Source of the DNA: Candidatus Helarchaeota archaeon
Lineage (GTDB): Archaea > Asgardarchaeota > Lokiarchaeia > Helarchaeales > JABXJV01
Direction: 5' to 3'
DNA length: 12,514 nucleotides
Assembly: GCA_013375355.1 (NCBI GenBank)
Contig: JABXJV010000204.1
Location: forward strand, 1 to 12,514
Below, in pieces: positions 1 through 6,906 of this stretch; the stretch's first letter is position 1, and the number at the start of each line of letters is the position of its first letter. Under the pieces are notes generated by a model. That model saw nothing but the letters and a program-made list of their open reading frames with translations, made no database searches and was not told the DNA's origin. Made by a program: the position numbers and the translations under genes.

Positions 1-111
1 ATAAATAAAACTAAAATAATCTTCGAACTTTGGAAATATGTTCCGTTAATTCATGAATTTATTTATTCTGGTATGTGGAACCATTTTTGGGTTAATGTGA
101 CTACTCCATAA
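1..111 (+). CDS. 3' end of an unidentified protein-coding gene (partial)
   Basis: The first frame is open from the window edge for 36 codons and stops at TAA 109-111; the other two forward frames meet stops within the first few bases. The peptide is rich in aromatic residues (ELWKYVPLIHEF, then SGMWNHFWVNVTTP), a composition unusual for random AT-rich DNA, so I read it as the C-terminus of a real protein. It faces the ATP-grasp gene tail to tail with a 15-nt gap. The family cannot be recognised from this fragment. It could still be a chance open frame, since 36 codons is short. Confidence 0.45.
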   Translation: MNKTKIIFELWKYVPLIHEFIYSGMWNHFWVNVTTP

Positions 112-126
112 AATTACGTAAAAACT

Positions 127-1348
127 CTATTCCGAACATTTAGCATTGATGTCATTAATTATTTTTAACGCTTTTTCCATTACTTCTTTTTTATTTTTTC
201 CAAAAATTTGAACTGTACATATAGGTGAGCCTTTGTTAGCAACTGTCCCTGGAAATGGGATATCATAAATATCTTTTAAATCCGCCAAATCTGGTAATGT
301 ATAATTTCCCGCGGAAAAAGCCACAATTTTTGCACCATATTTATGATATGATAAATTTTTAGAAGGTAGATTACCTAAACAAGCATCAAAATGTAATTTC
401 AATAGATTAGTTTCTATTATATTTTCCACTAATTCAAAGGTCCCAGGAAATCTGGGATTTATTTCCATTAAATAGGGAGTTCCATTTTTTAAGACGAAAT
501 CTATCCCATTAATACCTTGTAATTCAAATAATTGAGCTAATTTTGTGGAACTTTCGTTTATATTTTGAGTAGCCTCTTCAGTTGTATCTAGTGGTATGAC
601 ATTTCCGCAATAAGTAAAGGAAGAAGGGGAATTAGCTTCCTTTAAACCGATTAATTGTTCATTGATAGATAATATCTTACTTTCTTTTCCAGTTGATAAG
701 ACCATAGAACTAACATCTTGACCTTCAATGAATTCTTGGATATATATTTGCTCATTTTTAGTTAATTGACTGATTTCCAAGTATTTCGACTTTAATTCAT
801 CTATATTATATGCAATTCTTATATTAACTCCTCCTGCCCCGCCTAAAGGTTTTAATACAAGAGGAAAATTTATATCTTTGCCAATTCTTTTGGCCTCTGT
901 TAAAGTAGACACTAAATGAGTGAACGGACATGAAATTTTTTTCTTTTTTGCCCCCTTAAATAAATTTAGAACATTCCTTACTTCCTTTATTACAGTGGGT
1001 GTATTTCCAAAAACTGGTGCTAAATTATTTAATTTATCCCAAAGATCAGGCCGATCATCAAGGCCACTGCCCACAAGAATTCCATCAATTTTGGAAAATT
1101 CTTTAAAAGCATCTTCTGCAGCAGATACTATTAATTCTGCTTTATCTAGCTCGGTTTTTACCTCTTTCTCTTTTACAACGATTAAATCTTCAATCTTATT
1201 CTTTAGATCTTGATCCCCCCAATAATCAACAGCAACTACATCTAATCCAAACTTCAAAGCGGACAAAACTAGAGGACGTGAATTAAAACCTACAATAAGA
1301 ATTTTTTTTGGATAAGATTTTATTAAATTTAATTATTTCCTCTCCCAT
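127..1348 (-). CDS. ATP-grasp carboligase-like protein (COG2232 type), N-terminus split by a frameshift
   Basis: Probable ATP-dependent carboxylate-amine/thiol ligase; substrate unknown. In the 379-residue part that starts at TTG 1266, the ATP-grasp core is visible: FPLVLKPLGGAGG (134-146, nucleotide-binding Lys139 and glycine loop), YIQEFIEGQDVS (175-186), GINGIDFVL (251-259) and the metal-binding MEINPRFPG (267-275). The sequence before TTG 1266 is in the same frame and encodes KKILIVGFNSRPLVL, which looks like the first strand and loop of the pre-ATP-grasp domain, so 1266 is not the true start. That frame has no usable start before its TAA. An ATG at 1348, 4 nt after the hydrolase stop, opens a frame one base off, and losing one base from the A8 run (T8 on +, 1302-1309) joins the two into about 406 residues. 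The gene is therefore either an assembly/indel artefact, a recent frameshift mutation, or expressed by slippage. It is cotranscribed with the hydrolase. The ATP-grasp assignment is firm; the reaction is unknown. Confidence 0.82.
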
Positions 1349-1352
1349 TTGA

Positions 1353-2129
1353 TTAACTTTTAATGAATTCATACATGATTTTATTAACTTGTTTATAAAA
1401 ATGTCCATGTAAATTGTGTTCTCCATTCTTAATTAATTTGACCGTCGCTCCTAATTTATGATAGAAAGGAATTTGATTTGTGAATATGTCATACGTGCCT
1501 GTAATGAAAAGAATGTCATTTTTAATTTTGGCGACCTCATTTTTCATAGAAAGACTAACGATTGCACCTAAAATTTTAAAAGATCCATAAGGATCAGTAG
1601 CAACTGCCCGTTTAAAATCATTATGTGCTTCTTTTTTTGTAAGAGATTTATGAGGAAAGCTATTCATAAAGTATTGGATTGGTTTGAAAAATTTTGCTAG
1701 GATTCTCGCAATTGGATGGAGAAAATATGGAGCTTTCTTTAATGGTCTGGGTATACCAAAACTCGTACATAATAAAATAATTTTTGATATAAGATCTGGA
1801 TGTTTTAAAGCGAAATATTGAGCTAACATTCCCCCCATTGAATGTCCTGCAATTACCGGTCTCTTAATTTTCAGTTTTTTAATAAATTGATATAGAATAG
1901 CTGCCATAAAATCCATCGAATAATCAATATCCCTAGACCTAGAACTTTTTCCATGACCTATTTGATCATAAGCATAAACTTCAGTGTATTTACTAAAAAA
2001 GGGAATCTGTTTATACCAACCCGTTATATTATTATTCCAACCATGCAAAAAAATAATAGGTGGAAGGCTAGTTTTGTTACCCCATTTCTCGTATCTAATT
2101 GGTTGATTTACACATTTAATAATAGGCAT
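1353..2129 (-). CDS. alpha/beta-fold hydrolase
   Basis: A 258-residue cytosolic alpha/beta hydrolase (esterase/lipase/peptidase-like; substrate not predictable). Seen in sequence: the oxyanion motif FLHGW (27-31), DQIGHGKS (55-62), the nucleophile elbow GHSMGG with Ser97, the acid Asp214 in FITGTYD, and the catalytic His238 in NGEHNLHGH. The full catalytic triad and the family's usual length suggest an active enzyme. A helical cap lies at about 125-175. The start is ATG with GGAG about 12 nt upstream. It is the first gene of a two-gene minus-strand unit, with the ATP-grasp gene beginning 4 nt after its stop, so the two may act in one pathway. It is divergent from the glycosyltransferase gene across a 147-bp gap. 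Confidence 0.9.
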   Translation of the reverse strand: MPIIKCVNQPIRYEKWGNKTSLPPIIFLHGWNNNITGWYKQIPFFSKYTEVYAYDQIGHGKSSRSRDIDYSMDFMAAILYQFIKKLKIKRPVIAGHSMGGMLAQYFALKHPDLISKIILLCTSFGIPRPLKKAPYFLHPIARILAKFFKPIQYFMNSFPHKSLTKKEAHNDFKRAVATDPYGSFKILGAIVSLSMKNEVAKIKNDILFITGTYDIFTNQIPFYHKLGATVKLIKNGEHNLHGHFYKQVNKIMYEFIKS

Positions 2130-2230
2130 TAAAAATTATGGCTCCTATTAGAACTATTTTTTTGTTAATAAAGAATAATCTTTAAGTTATAATATTCAGA
2201 AAAATTAAAAAAATAATCCAATTTTAAAGT

Positions 2231-2237
2231 TTTATAT
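2231..2237 (+). promoter_or_regulatory. putative TATA box for the 2277 gene
   Basis: TTTATAT preceded by an A-rich BRE-like stretch lies in the divergent gap. A start site about 25 nt downstream would fall near 2259, just after the GAGGAG at 2253-2258 and close to the candidate start codons. No experimental support; AT-rich DNA gives many such matches. Confidence 0.3.
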
Positions 2238-2276
2238 CATATTTAATGAACAGAGGAGAAGCAAATTAGCGAAATT

Positions 2277-3725
2277 TTGAATTCTTTAAAGGATAAAAAC
2301 AATTTATTCGTAATCATATTAACTATTGGAGTTAATTTTTTAATTTTTATAGATTATTTCAATATATATTTCTTCAGCGATGAATTAACTTTCTTTTTCG
2401 ATGCATTTGTTAACCCATGTTATAATTTGATGCATGATTTTAATGGAAAATATTATAGACCAATTCCCATTTTATTAATGGAGGTCGTTTTCCTTTTTTT
2501 TGGAAATTCTCCGTTTCCCTTCCATTTTATCTCTTTGATTCTTCATCTAGGAAATCTTTTTTTAATTTATATAGTTACTAATAGACTTTTTGAGAAGAAG
2601 CTTTCTCCATTTCTAACTATATCCATAATGATGCTGTTTTCTCCTATTTATTATGAAATTTTTTTCTGGGTTGCAACATATTTTGAATTGCTTTTCGTTA
2701 CTTTTGGATTAATCAGCATTTATTATTTTTTAAAATATTTGAAGACAGAAAATACTTTGGATTTTTTAATTTCAGCCTTCTTTGTAAGCCTCAGTGTTTT
2801 ATCAAAAGAAACTGCTCTATTTATAATTCCATTATATGGATTTTTTGAACTAACTGAATCCGAGAGTTTTAAACTTTTTATGAAGGAGAAATCACTGAAA
2901 TATTTGAGTTTTTTACCTATTATCGCTTTATTTACATTTGTTCGCTTGGCAACAAATCGGTTTTTTCCCACAATTCAAAACTTTTTAGACCCTTTAAGAT
3001 TGGCAATTTTAATAGGTGGATTAGTGTTTTTAATACCACTATACTTATGGATGAAAAAAATTGAAACCCCAACTAAAAAATTCACCATTCTTTTCGCTTT
3101 AATCTATTCAGTTCCACTCATATTCCATAGAACTAGTCGAATTTTTTATTTTCCTTGTGTTGTATATTCTATCTTATTAGTTTTCCTCTTCCTTGACAAT
3201 TATGATCTTAATGTTCTCCCATGTCTAAGACAAATTGATCTTCGAAGGAAAAAGAATATTTTTTTAGTATTTGCCATTTCAGGATTAATTATCGGCTCTT
3301 CTTTTTATTTACAATACAGTAAGAATATCTACAAAATAAAGGGGAATTCAATGGAAAATATTAGCCTACAAATCGCTTTAATGGCACCAAATTCAGCAAA
3401 GAAGAGTATTTATATACTTTACCTTCCTTGGTTTGGTCATGAGTATTTTGGATTTGCAGAACAAGAAATAAGACAGAATTTAAGACTTATAATGTTTCAA
3501 GATTACGATATAAATGCTATATATATTCTAGACATGAATCCTAGATATTTATCCTTTAATTTTTTGAGTATACGAAGCCCATACCAGTATTACTTATCGA
3601 TAGGAGCTGAACCTAAAAGCGTGAAAAAATATAATAACATAACACAGGATTCTGATAATTTAATGCTCCTTTATTCGATTGATCTTAATTGCGTATTTGA
3701 CATAAGTGGAGTTTTGATTGATTGA
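2277..3725 (+). CDS. GT-C-type polytopic membrane glycosyltransferase-like protein
   Basis: A 482-residue integral membrane protein with roughly ten hydrophobic segments between 10 and 347 and a soluble C-terminal part (about 350-482). Features match lipid-linked sugar transferases of the PMT/ArnT/TMTC type: an acidic SDE at 34-36 in the first loop (expected catalytic acid), YYRP at 59-62, FHFISLILHLGN at 82-93, SKET at 176-179 and RIFYFP at 288-293. By analogy it would move a sugar from a polyprenyl-phosphate donor to a protein or lipid on the outer face of the membrane. The start is uncertain: TTG 2277 is 18 nt from the GAGGAG at 2253-2258, whereas a rare in-frame ATT at 2265 has ideal 6-nt spacing. 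The gene overlaps the next one by 4 nt. The fold assignment is fairly safe; donor and acceptor are unknown. Confidence 0.7.
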   Translation: MNSLKDKNNLFVIILTIGVNFLIFIDYFNIYFFSDELTFFFDAFVNPCYNLMHDFNGKYYRPIPILLMEVVFLFFGNSPFPFHFISLILHLGNLFLIYIVTNRLFEKKLSPFLTISIMMLFSPIYYEIFFWVATYFELLFVTFGLISIYYFLKYLKTENTLDFLISAFFVSLSVLSKETALFIIPLYGFFELTESESFKLFMKEKSLKYLSFLPIIALFTFVRLATNRFFPTIQNFLDPLRLAILIGGLVFLIPLYLWMKKIETPTKKFTILFALIYSVPLIFHRTSRIFYFPCVVYSILLVFLFLDNYDLNVLPCLRQIDLRRKKNIFLVFAISGLIIGSSFYLQYSKNIYKIKGNSMENISLQIALMAPNSAKKSIYILYLPWFGHEYFGFAEQEIRQNLRLIMFQDYDINAIYILDMNPRYLSFNFLSIRSPYQYYLSIGAEPKSVKKYNNITQDSDNLMLLYSIDLNCVFDISGVLID

Positions 3726-4471
3726 AATTAACTATTTTAGGAACATCGGGAAGCACTATATCTAAAACTAGAGGGACTCCCTCTTTTTTAATTGATAATG
3801 ATATTCTAATAGACTGTGCAGAAGGAACCACGCGGAAAATTTTGGAAGCAGTTGGTCACATTAAAGATTTAGAAAAAATTCTATTTTCACATGTTCATGC
3901 AGACCATATCATGGGAATTGTTACTCTTTTATGGAGATTATGGCTTGTAGAAGAAAGGAAGCGACCACTGGAAATAATTGGTCCTACCGAAGTGGAAAAG
4001 GTCATAGAAGGATTTTTAGAATTAACTCATACTCCAAGAGATGCAATTCGGTACGAAATTAAATATACTAAATTAAAAGGTGAAGAGAAAATTGTCCTAG
4101 GACAAATTTCCGCACTAAAGGTTGTCCATCATATAGATACCTTTGCATATAGAATAGATAGAGATAAAAGCGTCTGTTATTGTACTGATTCTATACCTCT
4201 TGATAAAATTTCTAAATTCGCTGTAGACTGTGACATCTTAATTCATGAGGCTTCTATGCCTGAGAGTTATGCAGAATGGGCTCATAAATACTTTCATTCT
4301 ACTCCTGTAGACGCTGCAAAAATAGCTACTAATGCAAACGTAAAAAAATTAGTTTTATTCCATTTTATGCCGCAGCTTGAGGGACGTGAGGATCTTTTAG
4401 GCGAAGAAGCCAAGAAATATTTCAAAGGCGAAGTTATAATTCCTCAAGATATGATGCAAATTCAAATATAA
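3722..4471 (+). CDS. metallo-beta-lactamase-fold hydrolase, ribonuclease Z-like
   Basis: A 249-residue metallo-hydrolase of the tRNase Z/ElaC branch. The metal ligands are all visible: SHVHADH (His57, His59, Asp61, His62), His136 in VVHH with AYRI seven residues on, Asp156 in CYCTDS, and His214 in LFHF. HST at 192-194, followed by an alanine-rich helix and KKLVLFHF, is typical of RNase Z. Ribonuclease Z removes 3' trailers from pre-tRNA, but the protein is shorter than standard archaeal tRNase Z (about 300 aa) and I see no Gly/Pro-rich exosite arm, so it may act on another phosphodiester or small substrate. The start is TTG, overlapping the upstream stop (TTGA), with GGAG at 3708-3711. It is translationally coupled to the membrane glycosyltransferase gene. 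Confidence 0.85.
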   Translation: MKLTILGTSGSTISKTRGTPSFLIDNDILIDCAEGTTRKILEAVGHIKDLEKILFSHVHADHIMGIVTLLWRLWLVEERKRPLEIIGPTEVEKVIEGFLELTHTPRDAIRYEIKYTKLKGEEKIVLGQISALKVVHHIDTFAYRIDRDKSVCYCTDSIPLDKISKFAVDCDILIHEASMPESYAEWAHKYFHSTPVDAAKIATNANVKKLVLFHFMPQLEGREDLLGEEAKKYFKGEVIIPQDMMQIQI

Positions 4472-4514
4472 TTACGGGAAATTAATAAAATTCATATTTT
4501 AAATTTATCCTAAT

Positions 4515-4632
4515 TTTGCAAATTTGCAATATTAATAAAGCAATATGCTCTAATTTTTTTCTACCTTTGCAAATTTGCAATACCAATCAAGCCTACTTTT
4601 TTAATATTTTTCTACCTTTGCAAATTTGCAAT
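4515..4632. repeat. three tandem copies of a 51-bp unit carrying palindrome TTGCAAATTTGCAA
   Basis: The 16-mer TTTGCAAATTTGCAAT occurs at 4515-4530, 4566-4581 and 4617-4632, exactly 51 bp apart. Its core is a perfect 14-bp palindrome. Copies 2 and 3 are also preceded by the same 10 bases, TTTTTCTACC; the rest of each unit is only loosely conserved. The spacing is close to five helical turns, which would place the sites on one DNA face. It may be a protein-binding array or a minisatellite. Confidence 0.85.
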
Positions 4633-4694
4633 CATAATATTATCGAAGTATTAGTGAGTATTATTTGGAGCCAAAATTTTTCTAAAAACCCGCG

Positions 4695-4810
4695 TTTTTA
4701 TTTCTTAGGAATAAAATAATTCTCATTTTTATTTCCTATTCATAAAATATTCTTCTATTTTTATTTATAAATTAAATATCTTTGTGTTTATTTTTACAAA
4801 AATAGTATTC
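4695..4810. repeat. degenerate AT-rich tandem repeat, about 31-32 bp period
   Basis: TTTTTATTT begins at 4695, 4726 and 4758, with a fourth weaker copy near 4787. The first two units are each followed by an AATAAAA/ATAAAA arm that can pair with the TTTTATT start, giving short hairpins. Divergence between units is high, so this looks like an old minisatellite or a T-rich 3' region. Confidence 0.45.
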
Positions 4811-4982
4811 ATTTTTTGCGATTTTTACATTTAAAAATTTTATTAATTGCGAGAGTCGTTATAACAACTTGATGATATTAAAATCATCGCAATAATATCA
4901 AAATTTTTTGTAAAATTCAAATTTTTTTTATCCTTATTAATGAAATAAAATTTCTACTGAATTCTTAAGAGTTGATAAGTAA

Positions 4983-5141
4983 ATGGATAAAGTCAAGCAT
5001 TCTAAAAAGGTAATTCAAAATAATCCTAAGGATGAGTCCAAAGAAGGTGTTATTTCCCAAAATGAAATAAAAAATTTGAATAATATATTAAAAAAATTAG
5101 GCATATATATATTTTATTACGAGCGCCGAGGAGGGGCGTGA
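4983..5141 (+). CDS. short lysine-rich ORF upstream of the NosD-like gene (hypothetical)
   Basis: A 52-codon ORF from ATG 4983 to TGA 5139-5141. It is hydrophilic and Lys/Asn-rich at first, then LKKLGIYIFYYERRGGA. Its TGA overlaps the ATG of a 12-codon ORF (TGATG), which in turn overlaps the GTG of the NosD-like gene, so the three could be translated in series. There is no strong ribosome-binding site before 4983 and no family is recognised. It may be a real small protein, a leader, or a chance frame. Confidence 0.35.
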   Translation: MDKVKHSKKVIQNNPKDESKEGVISQNEIKNLNNILKKLGIYIFYYERRGGA

Positions 5142-5166
5142 TGAAAAAATACCCAAATATAGGAGA
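5128..5166 (+). promoter_or_regulatory. two strong Shine-Dalgarno sites in series before the NosD-like gene
   Basis: GAGGAGGGG at 5128-5136 is the best ribosome-binding site in the window and is ideally spaced for ATG 5141. AGGAGA at 5161-5166 lies 9 nt before GTG 5176. They mark two separate starts 35 nt apart. Confidence 0.6.
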
Positions 5167-5179
5167 TACGAATGGGTGA
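5141..5179 (+). CDS. 12-codon leader ORF overlapping the NosD-like start
   Basis: ATG 5141 opens MKKYPNIGDTNG and ends at TGA 5177-5179. That stop overlaps the GTG start of the next gene (GTGA), and the ORF has the strongest Shine-Dalgarno sequence of the region. Its position suggests a translated leader that couples or tunes expression of the secreted protein; the peptide itself shows no recognisable function. Confidence 0.4.
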   Translation: MKKYPNIGDTNG

Positions 5180-6672
5180 GAAAGCGCAAAAGAGTTAAGA
5201 AAATTACTCTGTATTTGCTTTTAGCTTTTTCAATATTAATACCCTTATCAGCAACTATTGGATTAAAAACAGCACAAATGACATTTCTCCCACAACTCTT
5301 ACAGGCAACTAATAAAAGTTTATCTTATTTCGAGGTTGCAAAAGGCGAATGGTTTGTAGAAGCTACAGGAACCTGCTTTGAGATTACTGCTAGTAAATAT
5401 CTTAATATTATTTTAAGCAGCAGTGAGTCGGTCCAAATGCACCTAGAATCTATTCCTAAAATGGTTAGTTTCATTATAGAAAGTAAAAGCTCAGTAACTT
5501 CAACCTTAATAACACTTTCTGGATTTGAACCCCTTACTACATACTATTTATATCAAAACGATCAATTTGTTGAGACTTTCACAACCGATTCAAATGGAGA
5601 ATATAGTTATTCGCAAGATATTTCACAACCATGTCATGTTTACATTAAAGAAGAGCCATCAACAATCTATATTTCATCCGATTTTACTTTTAATCGAGAT
5701 ATTAATGAACCAATTTATGTAGTTGCAGATAATATAGTAATAGATGGAAACGGTTACTCACTACAAGGTTCTGGATCTTATGGCTTCTATTTGTATGGTC
5801 GAAGTAATGTTACCATTAAAAACGTTCTAATTAAAGGATGGCTTTACGGCATCATGCTCTGGGCTTCTTCAGGTAATATTATAACTGGAAATAACATAGA
5901 AGGAAACTCATATTATGGAATATCAAGCCCTTATTCTTCAAACAATAAATTTTCCAGAAATAAAATCTCAGAATCTGGTTGGTTTGGTTTAATGTTAACT
6001 CAAGCGTCAACCAATATAATAACAGAAAATAATATAACAAACAATAGATATGGCATTCGTGCCACTTTTTCTTCAAATAACAGCATATTTGAAAATTATA
6101 TTATGAAAAATTCCTTTTTAGGCATCGAGCTCTCTTTTTCAACAAATAATTTAATTTATCACAATAACTTAATAAATAATACAAATCAAGTCCAAGACCG
6201 AAGCCCTATGGAAAACGATTGGCATCATCCTGATTTGTTAGAGGGAAATTATTGGTCCGACTATACTGGAATTGATGATGGAAGCGGAATAGGCAATCAT
6301 TCAATTGCTGGTGATGGTATCGGAGATACTGATATACCTTGGCCCCAAACAGGTTATGATAATTATCCCTTCATGGAAGAAAATGGCTGGAAGAAATCAG
6401 ATAATGAAATATTCCAGGGATTTGGCAGCCTTAGAATCGGTAGGCGGAGAATTCGCGGGGAAGGTACCTTAATCCTCTATGATGACTTGATTTGTGTGGA
6501 GATTCGTGATCAATCAGCTTCTTGGGACATTCTAAACCGGTGTGAGATAGGTTGTTTCGAATTCTACTATGGAAATGGTGATCTTGGCAGAATGTTCATA
6601 TTTATTTACAGAAGAGAAACATCATGCGCATTAGCTATGGGTAGAAGAGTTTTCTTTTGCGGTCATAATTGA
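5176..6672 (+). CDS. secreted NosD/CASH-type parallel beta-helix protein
   Basis: A 498-residue exported protein. Residues 1-33 form a signal peptide or N-terminal anchor (Arg/Lys-rich start, then a hydrophobic stretch around LYLLLAFSILIPL). A beta-rich region (about 45-160) precedes a right-handed parallel beta-helix (about 165-345) built of repeated turns such as NNIVIDGNG, GNNIEGNSYYG and ENNITNNRYG. The helix ends in the archaeal NosD hallmark GNYWSDYTG...DGIGD...YDNYPF. NosD-like domains usually bind or process surface carbohydrates. The final 95 residues are a beta-rich, cysteine-containing extension (CEIGCFEF and a terminal FFCGHN) that I do not recognise. There is no C-terminal membrane anchor. 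GTG is chosen because AGGAGA lies 9 nt upstream; the ATG at 5172 is out of frame and short. Confidence 0.85.
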   Translation: MRKRKRVKKITLYLLLAFSILIPLSATIGLKTAQMTFLPQLLQATNKSLSYFEVAKGEWFVEATGTCFEITASKYLNIILSSSESVQMHLESIPKMVSFIIESKSSVTSTLITLSGFEPLTTYYLYQNDQFVETFTTDSNGEYSYSQDISQPCHVYIKEEPSTIYISSDFTFNRDINEPIYVVADNIVIDGNGYSLQGSGSYGFYLYGRSNVTIKNVLIKGWLYGIMLWASSGNIITGNNIEGNSYYGISSPYSSNNKFSRNKISESGWFGLMLTQASTNIITENNITNNRYGIRATFSSNNSIFENYIMKNSFLGIELSFSTNNLIYHNNLINNTNQVQDRSPMENDWHHPDLLEGNYWSDYTGIDDGSGIGNHSIAGDGIGDTDIPWPQTGYDNYPFMEENGWKKSDNEIFQGFGSLRIGRRRIRGEGTLILYDDLICVEIRDQSASWDILNRCEIGCFEFYYGNGDLGRMFIFIYRRETSCALAMGRRVFFCGHN

Positions 6673-6680
6673 ACAGGCTA

Positions 6681-6849
6681 TCGCAAATTCATCTATAATT
6701 TCTTTTTTTTTCTCCTTATTTTTGGCAAATTCGCAAACAAAAACCTTTAATATTGCGAAGTTCATAAAGATTATTGTGGATTTCGCGATTTTTTGGCGAT
6801 CTTTTTGAGGTAATCGCAAAAATAATATTTAAATTTGCGAAATTCGCAA
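6681..6849. repeat. cluster of TTGCGAA/TTCGCAA half-sites with one near-perfect palindrome
   Basis: At least six related sites occur in about 170 bp: CGCAAATTC (6682), GGCAAATTCGCAAA (about 6724), ATTGCGAAGTTC (about 6752), TTTCGCGA (6781), ATCGCAAAA (about 6813), and TTGCGAA-A-TTCGCAA (6835-6849), which has perfect 7-bp arms. They resemble the 4515-4632 palindromes with C/G changes. The last one ends 27 bp upstream of the putative TATA box of the 6907 gene. A regulatory role is inferred. Confidence 0.55.
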
Positions 6850-6876
6850 TAGCTTTAGAGGTGATGGTAAACTAAA

Positions 6877-6883
6877 TTTATAT
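6877..6883 (+). promoter_or_regulatory. putative TATA box for the 6907 gene
   Basis: TTTATAT is centred 27 nt upstream of ATG 6907, which would make the transcript leaderless or nearly so. This agrees with the weak ribosome-binding site (AAGGTTGG) before the ATG. Confidence 0.4.
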
Positions 6884-6906
6884 GAATTTTAAAGGTTGGT
6901 TATTAA

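Larger units (their letters stand above)
4472..4982. other. 511-bp non-coding intergenic stretch
   Basis: There is no convincing gene on either strand. It holds the triple palindrome array (4515-4632), a degenerate AT-rich tandem repeat (about 4695-4810), further half-sites of the TTGCGA type (near 4814, 4847 and 4886), and a small inverted repeat, GATGAT/ATCATC, around 4870-4888. The last part should contain the promoter of the 4983 unit, but no TATA box stands out from the AT-rich background. Confidence 0.6.

Noticed and set aside
920..1213. 97-codon plus-strand ORF inside the ATP-grasp gene
   Set aside because: Antisense shadow of a gene with clear ATP-grasp motifs.
4505..4632. Possible mini CRISPR array (repeat TTTTTCTACC + palindrome, about 25-nt gaps)
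   Set aside because: Only three copies, the first is degenerate outside the palindrome, the gaps are short and resemble each other, and no cas gene is near. A tandem repeat fits better.
4516..4719. 67-codon plus-strand ORF with a 17-residue internal repeat (LPLQICN)
   Set aside because: The peptide repeat follows from the 51-bp DNA repeat being a multiple of three. It starts inside a palindrome, has no ribosome site and no protein-like composition.
5515..5540. tRNA T-loop-like GGTTCAAATCC on the minus strand
   Set aside because: The flanks do not form a 5-bp stem, no acceptor or anticodon arm is present, and the bases encode part of the NosD-like protein.
6631..6819. 62-codon minus-strand ORF overlapping the NosD gene end and the half-site cluster
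   Set aside because: Its EFAK/EFAI stretches are translations of the repeated DNA motif, and it overlaps a well-supported gene.
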